Assembly (NCBI GenBank): GCA_016285885.1
Contig: JAEERP010000002.1
Span: 248,001-312,000 of the forward strand
Length of the DNA stretch: 64,000 nucleotides
Origin: Paludibacteraceae bacterium
GTDB taxonomy: Bacteria; Bacteroidota; Bacteroidia; Bacteroidales; Paludibacteraceae
Reading direction: 5' to 3'
Below, piece after piece: positions 43,380-52,364 of this stretch; positions within the stretch are counted from its first letter, which is position 1; the number at the start of each line of letters is the position of its first letter. The notes beneath the pieces were generated by a model, which was not told the origin of the DNA, ran no database searches, and was given only the letters and a program-made list of their open reading frames with translations. Both the position numbers and the translations under genes were made by a program.

Positions 43380-43865
43380 TTATAATTCAAAGTCTTCCTC
43401 ATCTATCAACGGTTCTCTCCACTCCCCGCCGTTGGAGCGGATTAATATGCTATCTACGGGCTCATTTGAACGACTTGGAATGTAGTCGAAGACAGAATGT
43501 ACTACTCTGTGTTCCTTGTCGTTGTCGCCTTCAAGGAAATATATAAACTCCCTATGTTCCTCGGGGGCATCACGAAGCCACCAGCTAAGTTCCTGATTCG
43601 TCATTCTTCGTGGCGTGACGGGCTCCTTGAGGCAGAAACATGCTGTTTCATTAAAAGTTACACCCTCTTTATCACAGTAATGCGTCTCTTCGAATCCTGT
43701 TTCATGTCGAATTAATGCTACAATAGGATACCCACGAGAACTTCTGTCGGTGCAAATTATCCTAACGTCTTTTCCGCCTTCCGTCACCACCTCCAAGCCA
43801 TCAGGATTGGATGGTGTCTTTGCCCTTTGAATGTCAAAGGGTATCAGCTTGTAATTTTTTTCCAT
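43380..43865 (-). CDS. Phage hypothetical protein (161 residues)
   Basis: An acidic protein with 'RRMTNQELSWWLRDAPEEHR' in the middle, a segment of a type seen in several Bacteroides phage ORFs, and an acidic C-terminus ('LIDEEDFEL'). The N-terminal half looks like a small beta domain. It overlaps the ASCH-like gene end by one base. Confidence 0.75.
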   Translation of the reverse strand: MEKNYKLIPFDIQRAKTPSNPDGLEVVTEGGKDVRIICTDRSSRGYPIVALIRHETGFEETHYCDKEGVTFNETACFCLKEPVTPRRMTNQELSWWLRDAPEEHREFIYFLEGDNDKEHRVVHSVFDYIPSRSNEPVDSILIRSNGGEWREPLIDEEDFEL

Positions 43866-44233
43866 TATCTTGTCTTTTTAATGATGAAACTTATTTCGTT
43901 GGGAATTGCACCCCATTCTTCTTTTCCTTTGCCAATCTTGATTTCAGGGGATCCGTCGAACATAAGATTTCGTTCTTTGTCCCCTCCTTTCGGATAGCCG
44001 GATTTTAGAACTAGTCCGTCGAACTTCTTCGGCCTGAAATAGGGGCATATTTCTCTGTAAAAGCATGGAGTTTTTATCTGACTATCAAACACCGTCGTAC
44101 AAAATCGATCGTAGTTGTTGCAAAGCCTTTTCGCCCAGTATTTCGTTATTTTTCTGTAGTCCCCCGGCTTCTCCCCGGACTTCCACATGTCGAACCAACG
44201 TTTTTTTAGATTTAGCGTTAGATTATTATTCAT
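43865..44233 (-). CDS. ASCH-like domain phage protein
   Basis: The N-terminus 'LTLNLKKRWFDMWKSGEKPGDYRKIT' follows the ASCH/PUA-like pattern of small phage proteins (L-x-L-K-K-x-W-F-D-x-I-x-x-G-x-K), and 'DGLVLKSGYP' with a later beta strand fits the same barrel. ASCH proteins bind or modify RNA or nucleosides; this member's substrate is unknown. The assignment rests on pattern, not on a search. Confidence 0.65.
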   Translation of the reverse strand: MNNNLTLNLKKRWFDMWKSGEKPGDYRKITKYWAKRLCNNYDRFCTTVFDSQIKTPCFYREICPYFRPKKFDGLVLKSGYPKGGDKERNLMFDGSPEIKIGKGKEEWGAIPNEISFIIKKTR

Positions 44234-44245
44234 TCCTTTAGTCTT

Positions 44246-44836
44246 TTAACTTAACCTCACTTTAAATTTCACGACCTGATATTCCCCTGGGTTCATCTCG
44301 TTTAACTTTTCACATACGAGATTTGGCTCCTCCTCCTCGTAGTATATCTTACGAACATATTCGTGCGTATACCTCTGCGTGCTGACGACTACCCATCTAT
44401 CCTCGTATCTTGTACCCTCTTCGATGAATAGATCGTATTCGTCCTCCTTTTGTGAATCAGGCGGGAGTATCCTGACCGTTCCCTGTGAAGTCCATCTGCA
44501 AGGCATCTCCTCGCCGTTTTTTTTGTATACGACCCCGACGATGGGAAACCTGTATTTTAAGTCGTAATCGTGTATCTTCACATGGAGTCCCTTCCTCGTC
44601 ACGACGGTAGCGCCCGCTTTCGCCTTCTCGACGCTAAACGGAATGTACCGCAATTCGCCGAAGAACTCCTCGGATTGTCCACGTTCCGCCGAGCATAAAA
44701 ATTCAGCCATCTTTTCCGCCGCTATCTTTGCCGCTCTGTAGACGTTGTTTTCCTCGCAGGCACATGGATCCATATCCCGCATTCTTTCCTCAGCGAGTTC
44801 TTTTATCTTGTCTTTTAGTTGCTTTATTGCTTCCAT
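44246..44836 (-). CDS. Phage hypothetical protein (196 residues)
   Basis: The start at 44836 (MEAIKQLKDK) has GGAGG seven bases upstream; ATG codons at 44842 and 44878 are possible but poorly placed. Residues 1-45 form a charged helix, followed by a beta-rich domain with 'RKGLHVKIHDYDLKYRFPIV', typical of small phage proteins that recur in Bacteroides genomes without known function. Confidence 0.72.
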   Translation of the reverse strand: MEAIKQLKDKIKELAEERMRDMDPCACEENNVYRAAKIAAEKMAEFLCSAERGQSEEFFGELRYIPFSVEKAKAGATVVTRKGLHVKIHDYDLKYRFPIVGVVYKKNGEEMPCRWTSQGTVRILPPDSQKEDEYDLFIEEGTRYEDRWVVVSTQRYTHEYVRKIYYEEEEPNLVCEKLNEMNPGEYQVVKFKVRLS

Positions 44837-44838
44837 AT

Positions 44839-45003
44839 TCATTCCTCCTTTAAAGTTCCGAGGGGATGGTGGAGACACTTGCGGGGGTGTAACCCATCAC
44901 GCTCATGAATGCGAACACACTCCTCTTCGCAGAGGTTGTACCAAGAGTAGTCGCCAAATATATCTTTTGCTCTTTCATGCCATCTGACTACATACCTTCC
45001 CAT
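44839..45003 (-). CDS. Small phage protein (54 residues)
   Basis: The ORF starts at 45003 (MGRYVVRWHERAKDIFGDY) and its stop overlaps the start region of the next gene (GGAATGAATATG). It has three Cys and several His ('WYNLCEEECVRIHERDG', 'RKCLHH') that may bind a metal. It fills the otherwise empty 165 bases between the helicase and the 196-residue gene, in the operon direction. Confidence 0.6.
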   Translation of the reverse strand: MGRYVVRWHERAKDIFGDYSWYNLCEEECVRIHERDGLHPRKCLHHPLGTLKEE

Positions 45004-45011
45004 CCTTCGCT

Positions 45012-46388
45012 TTATTTATATTCCTTTACTAAGTCTTTAAGCATTCCTATAAGCGAATCCTGCGCCCCCGCTTTGCGGTCTATGGCGGCGAGTTCCCTCT
45101 CGTCCACCGTGCCGGGGCACACTAGCCTGTGCACCATGACCGGGTGTTCTTGCCCTTGCCTGTGTAACCTGGCGTTCGCCTGCTGGTATAGCTCGAGGTT
45201 CCACCCCGTGCCGCACCACACGATCGTGTGCCCCCCGTCCTGCATGTTGAGCCCGTAGGCCGTCGACGCCGGATGCGCAAGCAGGACGGATATCTTCCCG
45301 TCGTTCCAGTCCCTGAGGTCCTTGTCTCCCTCGTAGGCCCTTGCGGACGGTATCGCTTTCAGTATCCTGTCGAGGTCGTGACGGAACTGGTAAAAGACCA
45401 GAACCGGGCCCGACGAAGCCTCGACGATCTCCTCCAGCCTGCTGAGCTTCTCCCCGTGCACCTCCACGACGCTGTGGTCGTCCCCGTATACAGCGCCGTT
45501 GGCGAACTGCGCCAGCTTGTTCATCAGCCCGGCGGCGTTCTCCGCGGTGACCTTTCCCTCCTCCATGTCCTTGCGGAACTCCAGCACCATGCCCCGCTCG
45601 AAGTCCTTGTACCTCTTCAGCACGGTGGGGCTGAGCATCACCTCGTCCGTCACCTCTATGCGGTCGGGCAGCGTGATGTAGTCCTTCGCCTGCATCGTCA
45701 GGCAGATGTCGCCGATTCGCCCGAGGATAGCGCTCTCCGCCCCCTCCTTCGGCACATACTTCGTCGCCACCTTACCTATCGGAACGGCGGTGAAGTAGGC
45801 CTCACGATACCGGCCGATGAACTTGCCGAGCCTCTCCCCCTGATCGACGCAGTATATCTCCGCCCACAGATCGAGCAGCGAGTTCGGCACCGGTGTGCCT
45901 GTGAGCCCTATCACCCTGCTTGCGCAGGCGGTCATCTTGCGCAGCGCCTTGAAGCGTTTCGCCTGACGGCTCTTGAAGCTCGTTAGTTCGTCGATCACGA
46001 TGCAGTCGAACAAGGGCCGTGTTCGGAGGAGACTGCGGGAGTAGTTCTCAAGGAGCCACACCACGTCGTCGCGGCTCATCACGTAGATGTCGCCCGAGCC
46101 GTCCGCCATAGCGGTCTTGCGCTGCTTCTCGGTGCCCATCACCTGAACGACCCTCAGCCCCCCGAGATGTCCCCATTTGCCCGCCTCCTGGCTCCACGTC
46201 GACTCCGCCACCTTCTTCGGGGCTATCACAAGGACCTTGCGGACCTCCGCCTCGTCGATGAGGTCGGACAGGGCGGTGAGCGTGCTCACCGTCTTGCCCA
46301 GTCCCATGTCGAGGAACAGGCAGCATCTCGGGTGCTCCTTGACGAAGCCTATCGCCCTGCGTTGGTATGGATGTGGATTGAATTTCAT
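45012..46388 (-). CDS. Phage SNF2-type DEAD/DEAH helicase
   Basis: A superfamily 2 helicase of 458 residues. Motif I is 'LFLDMGLGKTVSTLTAL' (about 30-45), motif Ia 'VLVIAPKKVAESTW', motif II 'CIVIDELTSFKS', motif III 'VIGLTGTPVPNSLLDLWAE', and the C-terminal RecA lobe carries 'FYQFRHDLD' and motif VI 'QANARLHRQGQ'. Phage SNF2 proteins of this size are usually found with VRR-NUC nuclease, VapE and PolA in the replication block, exactly as here. A role in replication-fork remodelling or origin opening is inferred. Confidence 0.92.
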   Translation of the reverse strand: MKFNPHPYQRRAIGFVKEHPRCCLFLDMGLGKTVSTLTALSDLIDEAEVRKVLVIAPKKVAESTWSQEAGKWGHLGGLRVVQVMGTEKQRKTAMADGSGDIYVMSRDDVVWLLENYSRSLLRTRPLFDCIVIDELTSFKSRQAKRFKALRKMTACASRVIGLTGTPVPNSLLDLWAEIYCVDQGERLGKFIGRYREAYFTAVPIGKVATKYVPKEGAESAILGRIGDICLTMQAKDYITLPDRIEVTDEVMLSPTVLKRYKDFERGMVLEFRKDMEEGKVTAENAAGLMNKLAQFANGAVYGDDHSVVEVHGEKLSRLEEIVEASSGPVLVFYQFRHDLDRILKAIPSARAYEGDKDLRDWNDGKISVLLAHPASTAYGLNMQDGGHTIVWCGTGWNLELYQQANARLHRQGQEHPVMVHRLVCPGTVDERELAAIDRKAGAQDSLIGMLKDLVKEYK

Positions 46389-46669
46389 GGATTATCGTAT
46401 ATCTTCATTAGTCGGTCAACCGCATCGAATGTGTCGACGACATGCACTTTCTGCCCGAGGCTAACCAATCGGTCCATCCTGATCAGTTGGATGTTGCGCG
46501 GAATTTTAGTCGGTGCTTTCACTTCCACCCAGAAGAGCACTCCCCCCGGTAAAAGGCATATCCTGTCGGGATAACCGATCTTCGCCGGATTGAAGTACTT
46601 GAGGCATTCGCCCCCCCTCTTCTCCACTTCACTCACCAGCCTCTTCTCTATGTCCGTCTCCTTCAGCAT
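46385..46669 (-). CDS. VRR-NUC domain nuclease
   Basis: The 94-residue stand-alone VRR-NUC protein shows an N-terminal Glu ('TDIEKRLVSEVEKRGG'), then 'FNPAKIGYPDRICLLPGG' and 'FWVEVKAPTKIPRNIQ': the D...E-x-K catalytic triad of the PD-(D/E)XK fold, and the R-x-x-Q helix. Such small proteins cut Holliday junctions or flaps in phage replication. It overlaps the helicase start by four bases. Confidence 0.92.
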   Translation of the reverse strand: MLKETDIEKRLVSEVEKRGGECLKYFNPAKIGYPDRICLLPGGVLFWVEVKAPTKIPRNIQLIRMDRLVSLGQKVHVVDTFDAVDRLMKIYDNP

Positions 46670-47123
46670 CTTTGATCCCCTTGTAAGTCCAATCTTCGTT
46701 CTTCGTGTAGCCCGTCATGACTTCCGTGCCTTCCGCCCCCTGCGCCCAGTGCGAGAAGTCCGTCCGGCACCGCCTCCACCTCCGCATCTCGTCCCTCATC
46801 TTCTTCTCGAGGTCACGGACGATCCGGATGTGCTCCGTCCTCGCAGTGGCGAGCCATCCCGCGTAGAGCTCGTATGGTATCTTCACCTTCTGCCGCTTAC
46901 CTTTCTTCTTCGGTTTCGCCTGCGCGGGCGCCTTCGTCTGTGGCTTCTTAGGCTCCTCCTTCACGGGCTCCTCCACCACCGTCTTGACGATGATGCCGAG
47001 GCGCTCCGCCTTCTGCTCTGGCGTCTCCTTGCGTCTCGCCGCTACCTTGGCGGCGTACTTGCTCATCTTAGGGGGTTCGGTGGACACCGCCACCGCTTCT
47101 CCGATTCTCGCTCTTTTACCCAT
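46629..47123 (-). CDS. Basic phage protein of unknown function (164 residues)
   Basis: The N-terminal two thirds are low in complexity and rich in Lys, Pro, Ala and Glu ('VKEEPKKPQTKAPAQAKPKK'). The C-terminal part ('IPYELYAGWLATARTEHIRI', 'MRRWRRCRTDFSHWAQGAEG') looks folded and Trp/Arg-rich, perhaps DNA-binding. It overlaps the VRR-NUC gene by 41 bases. The 310 bases upstream, to 47435, hold only ORFs shorter than 20 codons and no clear site. Confidence 0.65.
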   Translation of the reverse strand: MGKRARIGEAVAVSTEPPKMSKYAAKVAARRKETPEQKAERLGIIVKTVVEEPVKEEPKKPQTKAPAQAKPKKKGKRQKVKIPYELYAGWLATARTEHIRIVRDLEKKMRDEMRRWRRCRTDFSHWAQGAEGTEVMTGYTKNEDWTYKGIKDAEGDGHREEAGE

Positions 47124-47434
47124 CGCTCTACTCTTTTAATGAAATTGTAGCCCTCGGCGCCTTCTCCACGCGGGGGTGGATAGATGTACCATAACCCGTT
47201 TGTGTGCAGACGAGCGTTTGAGACAAGTGATTGTCGTCCCGCGGGGCGGCCTTACCGAGGTGCTTAACACAGAAATAAATTAAAAGATAATATAAAAGTC
47301 CGTCGCCATCTCCGATCCGGTCGCCATGAGTTAAATTGATTTAACAAAAGAATTATTGCATGGAATATCGAATCGGCGGCATTAGCGGGCCTAAAGAAAA
47401 ATTTTCGTCATTATCATGGAATATTTAGAACTCG

Positions 47435-47647
47435 TTATTTTTGTCTAGCCCGTGCCCGTAGCACGTTGCGGCGCTTAGCGGCCGCCCGCTTATTCTTCTT
47501 TACATTACGGAATATCCGAAAGGGCATGCTGTTCATTGACATTCCCGGATGGGGATTCACTAATGCCGCCTGGTCTTTGGGATTCGTTAGTGCCACTAAT
47601 GCCGCTATTTCTTCTGCTGGCGTTAAGTCTTCTCTCTTCTTTTCCAT
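47435..47647 (-). CDS. Small basic phage protein (70 residues)
   Basis: An N-terminal acidic helix ('LTPAEEIAALVAL') is followed by a strongly basic C-terminus ('NVKKNKRAAAKRRNVLRARA') likely to bind nucleic acid. It follows the VapE gene after 29 bases. No family recognised. Confidence 0.65.
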   Translation of the reverse strand: MEKKREDLTPAEEIAALVALTNPKDQAALVNPHPGMSMNSMPFRIFRNVKKNKRAAAKRRNVLRARARQK

Positions 47648-47676
47648 TGTCTTTACTATTTTATTTTAATTGTTAG

Positions 47677-50052
47677 TTATTCATCTTCTTCCTTGAAGCC
47701 CTTCAAGACCCATCCCCTTTGGCGGCCATAACCCGCCACACGGACACGGCCGGCGCTCCAGCCTTCCTTTTTGCGCATTAGTTTGTTCACCTTGCGCAAT
47801 ACGTAAGGGTATTCCTTTGCGTTCTCCGGCATGCCGAGTTGCTCGTATACGAACTCCCCCGCGAAGAACTTCGTCCTCTTCAGTGTCTCGCTCGCGAGAG
47901 GGTCGGGGTTCTGGATGAATGCGCGCCTGTGCGCCTTCTCCTTCGTGTACCAGTCGGCGGGTAACAACGTGCTCAGATATTCGTCCAGCATTCCCGGCAT
48001 TGGGTCGTCGTTGTCGATGTTGGCCTCCTGCTGGCGTATCCTCGCCTCTTTCTCCATGTCGGGATCCAAGTAGAGCGTCTCGTTCTCGTTGAATCTCACC
48101 ATGGCCTCCGCCCACAGCTGGTCACGGTCTTCCCGAATCGCCTTGAACGGGTCCTTGAAGGAGCACTTCGACGCGTCCACACGCACGACCCAGAATCGGC
48201 GGTTGCCCGTATCACCCTTCAGGAAATCGTCCTCATTAGTCGTGCCGAAGAACACGCACTGACGGGGGTAGGGTTGAACCCTTTTTCCGTAAGCCTGCCG
48301 ATACACGTCCTCCTTCTTGGACAGGAAGTTCTTGACCTGCTCGACATCAGACCTCTTGATGGACGCCAGCTCGGCCAGCTCGATGATCCACGCCCCTCGG
48401 AGCGACTCCATGCCCTCCTTACCTTCCGTCGTGACGATCGAGTCCGAGAACCAGTCTCCGCCCATCGTGCTGAGCAGGGTGGATTTTCCGATGCCCTCTC
48501 CGCCCGACATGATGAGGCAGTAATCGAATTTCGTGCCCGGGTTCATGACCCTGGCCACAGCGGCGGTGAAGATCTTGCGTGTCATCGCCCTTGTGAGCGG
48601 GGTGTCCTCGGCTCCGATGTAGTCGATGATGAGCTTGTCGAGCCTCTCGATGCCGTCCCATGTCAGGCCACGCAGATACTCCACTATCGGGTGCCGCTGG
48701 TTGTCGACGAACACGGCGGCGAGAGCATCGTTTATCCTCTCCTTGCCTGTGAGGCCATAGACCCTCTCCAGGTACGCACGGAGGTTCGAGTCGTCCATGT
48801 CCGTCCACGTCTTCGTCATGCGGCTCCACGGGAGATTGTCGGCGCAGTCGTAGCCCGTGAACCTGTCATGCCACAGTCTGCCTTTCAGCAGCGGGTCCCC
48901 CTTGAGGGCGACGATCACATTATTGATCGACTGGCGGACGTTCCCCTTCGAGTCCCTGTCGAGCCTCGACAAAACCTCCGAACCGTCCTCGTCCGTTATG
49001 CCGCTGAAATCCTCCTCTATCTTCTTCCTCCTGTCCTTCATCACCTCGGCGTTCGTGCGCTTGTCGGAGCCTGCGAAGCGCATCATCTCCACGTAGGACG
49101 GCAGTTTCGTCACTTCCGCACCCTCGTCCTTGCCCTCGTCCATGACTCCGAACTTGTGGATGCGGACGATGTCGAAGGCGTTGCAGAGCCTGCCGCACAT
49201 AGGGTCGGTATCGTGGTGGGAGTAGGCGAACTGGTGCGAGTAGCAGACGAGTCCGCCCGACACGGAGCCCTTGCGGTAAGTGTATCGGCCTTCCTGTGCG
49301 GTCGGTTCGTACACGTCTTGCAGGAACGTGTCTATCGCGTCCTCGATCGTGTATGCCCGGCAGAACGCCCCGATGATTCCCTCCTTCTCGCAGGGGTTGC
49401 CCGCCTTCTGGCGCTCCTTCCTCAACACCTTGTCCTCCGTGGCGCCGTACGGCCACTCGGACGCGTCCTTGGCGTTCGTGTACGTGGCGAGTATGGCGTC
49501 CACGTCTATCGGATCGCCCTTCTGCTCGTGGAACACGTACTCCGCATCCGTCGGGCTCGAAGGCCAATAGAAGAGGCGGGGGAGTTCGTAGGTGGTGTGG
49601 TCGAAGAGGTCAAGTCCGAGGGTGAAAGCTATGCGCCTGCACACCGGTTCGTACTCCCACGGCTCCACCTCACGTGAGAAGGGAATCACGAGACGGTACC
49701 TCGGAGCCTTCTCCGTATGCTTGTGCGTCGAGTAGAGGAAGGCGGCGCAGGAGAAGTTCATCGTGAAATCTTCCCAAACGTCCGTCTTGCCGTGGTCGAT
49801 GTCCAGCGTCGCCACGCTGCGGAAGCGGACATGTCCGTTCCTGCGCAGGCCGTCGTTGAGGTACCCGCCGACGAATCCGCCGACGTCCTTCCTGTTCGAC
49901 TGCGTCTCCCTGTCCATCTTGGCGTACTCCGCCACCGTCTCGCCCGTGCGGATGGTCTCCCTGCACTTGTCGACCAGTTGGGACCACTCCCACGTCACAT
50001 TCGTCCAGGCCTTCGCCTTCCTGCTAGGCGCTATCGATATCTTGATTTTCAT
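47677..50052 (-). CDS. VapE-type primase-helicase
   Basis: The 791-residue replication protein is built from a primase-polymerase-like N-terminal domain (about 20-190: 'VATLDIDHGKTDVW', 'YSTHKHTEKAPRYRLVIPFS', 'YELPRLFYWPSS') and a C-terminal virulence-associated-E superfamily 3-like ATPase. The ATPase has Walker A 'GGEGIGKSTLLSTMGGDWF' (about 515), Walker B-like 'WIIELAELASIKR' and 'FFGTTNEDDFLKGDTGNRRF'. It probably opens the phage origin, unwinds DNA and lays primers for the DNA polymerase encoded just upstream in the operon. Confidence 0.9.
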   Translation of the reverse strand: MKIKISIAPSRKAKAWTNVTWEWSQLVDKCRETIRTGETVAEYAKMDRETQSNRKDVGGFVGGYLNDGLRRNGHVRFRSVATLDIDHGKTDVWEDFTMNFSCAAFLYSTHKHTEKAPRYRLVIPFSREVEPWEYEPVCRRIAFTLGLDLFDHTTYELPRLFYWPSSPTDAEYVFHEQKGDPIDVDAILATYTNAKDASEWPYGATEDKVLRKERQKAGNPCEKEGIIGAFCRAYTIEDAIDTFLQDVYEPTAQEGRYTYRKGSVSGGLVCYSHQFAYSHHDTDPMCGRLCNAFDIVRIHKFGVMDEGKDEGAEVTKLPSYVEMMRFAGSDKRTNAEVMKDRRKKIEEDFSGITDEDGSEVLSRLDRDSKGNVRQSINNVIVALKGDPLLKGRLWHDRFTGYDCADNLPWSRMTKTWTDMDDSNLRAYLERVYGLTGKERINDALAAVFVDNQRHPIVEYLRGLTWDGIERLDKLIIDYIGAEDTPLTRAMTRKIFTAAVARVMNPGTKFDYCLIMSGGEGIGKSTLLSTMGGDWFSDSIVTTEGKEGMESLRGAWIIELAELASIKRSDVEQVKNFLSKKEDVYRQAYGKRVQPYPRQCVFFGTTNEDDFLKGDTGNRRFWVVRVDASKCSFKDPFKAIREDRDQLWAEAMVRFNENETLYLDPDMEKEARIRQQEANIDNDDPMPGMLDEYLSTLLPADWYTKEKAHRRAFIQNPDPLASETLKRTKFFAGEFVYEQLGMPENAKEYPYVLRKVNKLMRKKEGWSAGRVRVAGYGRQRGWVLKGFKEEDE

Positions 50053-50061
50053 GCCTTAACC

Positions 50062-52050
50062 TTAATCTTTCTTATAGTACGGGGTGGTGTAGCCTGCGCC
50101 CTTCAGTGGCAAGCCTTCCGCCCACTCAACCGGTTCACTGAATATCTTCTCCACATCCTCGAGCTTCACCTCGTTCGGGTCCGCCTCGACGATTATCTCG
50201 TCATGCACGTGAAACACGACGGGTAACCCGTCACGCTCCGCCCTGAACATGACCCATGCGAGTATGTCCCTCGCCGTCGCCTGGACGATGTTCTCCACCA
50301 TCTTGCCACCGTACGTCTCCAGCCGTCCCCACTTCTTTGTAGTTTGATTGGTACCCTCGTAGGTGATTGCTTCCGTCATCTCCTGACGATCGAACTTCGT
50401 CTTCATGTATTCCTCGACCTTCGCTCTCGGGTAGATGAGCTTTCGCCCGCTTGGCAGCTTGATTGTCAGGCAACCACGCTCGAATCCGAACTCGAGACCC
50501 ATGTTCGCCTTGACGGAAGTCCCCGTCACGATAGCCCTCTTCGCCGCCCGCTCCACGACATCCCACAACTTCACGATGTGGGGGTTTGCGGCTCGCCATT
50601 TGCTGACTATCTCCGCCTCGTCCTTCTGCGAGAGCCCCATGCGTTGCCCCCCCATGTTATCGAGGGCGGAGACACCGCCTCCGTAACCGAGCGCGAGCGC
50701 CGCGATCTTGCCCTTGGCCCGCAGTTCGGAGTTCACGCCGTGCTTCTCGACAGGCACGCCGAACATCTGCGAGGCGGTGGCACAGTAGATGTCGCCCCCT
50801 TGACGGAACACATCGAGCACCCACCGCTCGCCAGCCAGCCACGCCGTCACCCTCGCCTCGATGGCGGAGAAATCGCACACGTGGAACACCTTGCCGTCTC
50901 CCGCCACGAAGGCGGTGCGGATAAGCTCAGAAAGCACTTGTGTGGGGTTGCCGTAGTTCAGCGTGAAGTCGTCGAGGTCTCCTGCTTTGACGAGTCTCCT
51001 CGCCTCGTCGAGGTCCTTGAGGTGGTTCTGTGGAAGGTTCTGCACCTGCACGAGCCTTCCCGCCCATCGCCCCGTGCGTGCGGCTCCGTAGTATTGAAGG
51101 AGCCCGTGGATGCGCCCGTCACGGCACACGCAGTCGAGCATGGCGGAGTACTTCTTCACCGAGGTCTTACCCATCTCCCTGCGTAGCTTCAGGACCTTAC
51201 CCGCCACCCCATGGAAGCCTACCGCCTTCTCGATGTCGTCCATTTCGGCCTTGTTAAGGCTCGGCACGATCACACCCGTCTTTTCCCTCAGCCAAGTCTT
51301 CAGCTGCGCCGGGCTGTTTGGGTTCTCGAGGCCGGTGATGCGCTTCGCCTTCTCGAGGAGCTGTGCGGTGTACTCGTCGGCCAGGCGGTCGGCGCATTCC
51401 ACGAACCGGCGATCAATTAGCACGCCCCTGTCGTTGATGCGCTGGTCGATGGCATAGAGCGAGCTCTCCCAGCGGGGCTGCGTGAACCTCGTCACGGCCA
51501 ACCTGATGGACTGCTCCACCTCGACATCCCTCTTGCAGTAGGCCTTGAAGACCTCCCACGCCTCGGGGTCGTCCTCCGGTAGCGTGCGCTCTCCCTTCCT
51601 GTTAGGGCAGGAGAACTTGCGTATCAGCGCCTTGCCCTCCTTCATCTTGCCCTCGTCCTTCTCGTCTAAGCCGAGTACCTCGCCGCACTGGGCGAGCGAT
51701 AGGGGCAGACCGCATCTGGCGGCCGTCACCATCGTGCAGTCCCACTGGTCAGGGTCGAGGAACTCAGACGAATTCAGGAAGGCACGGTCACGCAACCACC
51801 TCGACAGACAGACGCGCTCGAATGTAGCGTTGAATGCCGTCTTCGTCACGGTCGGGTCCGTCAGCGCCCAGAAGATGTCCTCCGGCAACCTCTCGCCCGT
51901 CGCTATGCTCACCACCTCGACCGGTCCGTAGTCCACGGCGTAGGCGAAGAGCAGGATACGGAAATCGGGATGCTCCGCGTATCGGTACACCCCGCATTCC
52001 GCAAGGTCCGCTCCGCTGTAGGTCTCTATGTCGATGCTTAATGTCTTCAT
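50062..52050 (-). CDS. Phage family A DNA polymerase
   Basis: The polymerase has a 3'-5' exonuclease domain (metal ligands in 'LSIDIETYSG', then 'AFNATFERV') and a family A palm and fingers: motif A 'HVCDFSAIEARVTAWLAGE', motif B 'RAKGKIAALALGYGGGVSAL', motif C 'FHVHDEIIVEAD'. At 662 residues it matches the phage PolA type that lacks the 5'-3' exonuclease. Catalytic acids are all present. It overlaps the 90-residue gene upstream by four bases. Confidence 0.95.
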   Translation of the reverse strand: MKTLSIDIETYSGADLAECGVYRYAEHPDFRILLFAYAVDYGPVEVVSIATGERLPEDIFWALTDPTVTKTAFNATFERVCLSRWLRDRAFLNSSEFLDPDQWDCTMVTAARCGLPLSLAQCGEVLGLDEKDEGKMKEGKALIRKFSCPNRKGERTLPEDDPEAWEVFKAYCKRDVEVEQSIRLAVTRFTQPRWESSLYAIDQRINDRGVLIDRRFVECADRLADEYTAQLLEKAKRITGLENPNSPAQLKTWLREKTGVIVPSLNKAEMDDIEKAVGFHGVAGKVLKLRREMGKTSVKKYSAMLDCVCRDGRIHGLLQYYGAARTGRWAGRLVQVQNLPQNHLKDLDEARRLVKAGDLDDFTLNYGNPTQVLSELIRTAFVAGDGKVFHVCDFSAIEARVTAWLAGERWVLDVFRQGGDIYCATASQMFGVPVEKHGVNSELRAKGKIAALALGYGGGVSALDNMGGQRMGLSQKDEAEIVSKWRAANPHIVKLWDVVERAAKRAIVTGTSVKANMGLEFGFERGCLTIKLPSGRKLIYPRAKVEEYMKTKFDRQEMTEAITYEGTNQTTKKWGRLETYGGKMVENIVQATARDILAWVMFRAERDGLPVVFHVHDEIIVEADPNEVKLEDVEKIFSEPVEWAEGLPLKGAGYTTPYYKKD

Positions 52051-52319
52051 TTCTTAGACGTATATTTCTGCAGCCTCAAGAATTCGCCCTCGTCAGTGAC
52101 GAAGAGACGGAAGGCAACAGCGTGTAACTTTTCGTCGATGCAGAGGTATGTAACCTCACGCCATGTGCGCCTTGTCTTGTTCTTTACCTCGACAAGGCTA
52201 TACTCCTTGCCGTTGTGCTTCAGCACCATGCGGTCAAAATCCACACTCATGAAGTGGGTTTCGAAGGCGCTCACCTCGATAGTGAGGAATAGCAGTAATA
52301 TCGTAACTATCAATCTCAT
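52047..52319 (-). CDS. Small exported phage protein (90 residues)
   Basis: A clear signal peptide or N-terminal membrane helix ('LIVTILLLFLTIEVSA') is followed by a ~70-residue beta-rich domain ending 'LRLQKYTSKK'. An exported protein in the middle of a replication operon is unusual; superinfection exclusion or an envelope effect is possible but not shown. Confidence 0.75.
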   Translation of the reverse strand: MRLIVTILLLFLTIEVSAFETHFMSVDFDRMVLKHNGKEYSLVEVKNKTRRTWREVTYLCIDEKLHAVAFRLFVTDEGEFLRLQKYTSKK

Positions 52320-52364
52320 GATATATGGGTTTAAAAAGGGGAGGGGCGAGCCCCTCCCGATTAA

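Noticed and set aside
47124-47434. Possible gene or RNA in the 310-base gap of the phage operon
   Set aside because: Minus-strand ORFs are shorter than 20 codons, there is no tRNA arm and no clear hairpin with a T run.
48274-49677. Plus-strand ORF of 467 codons
   Set aside because: It is an antisense reading of the VapE gene in GC-rich DNA; its product is Arg/Val/His-rich without motifs, while the minus strand gives a complete ATPase.
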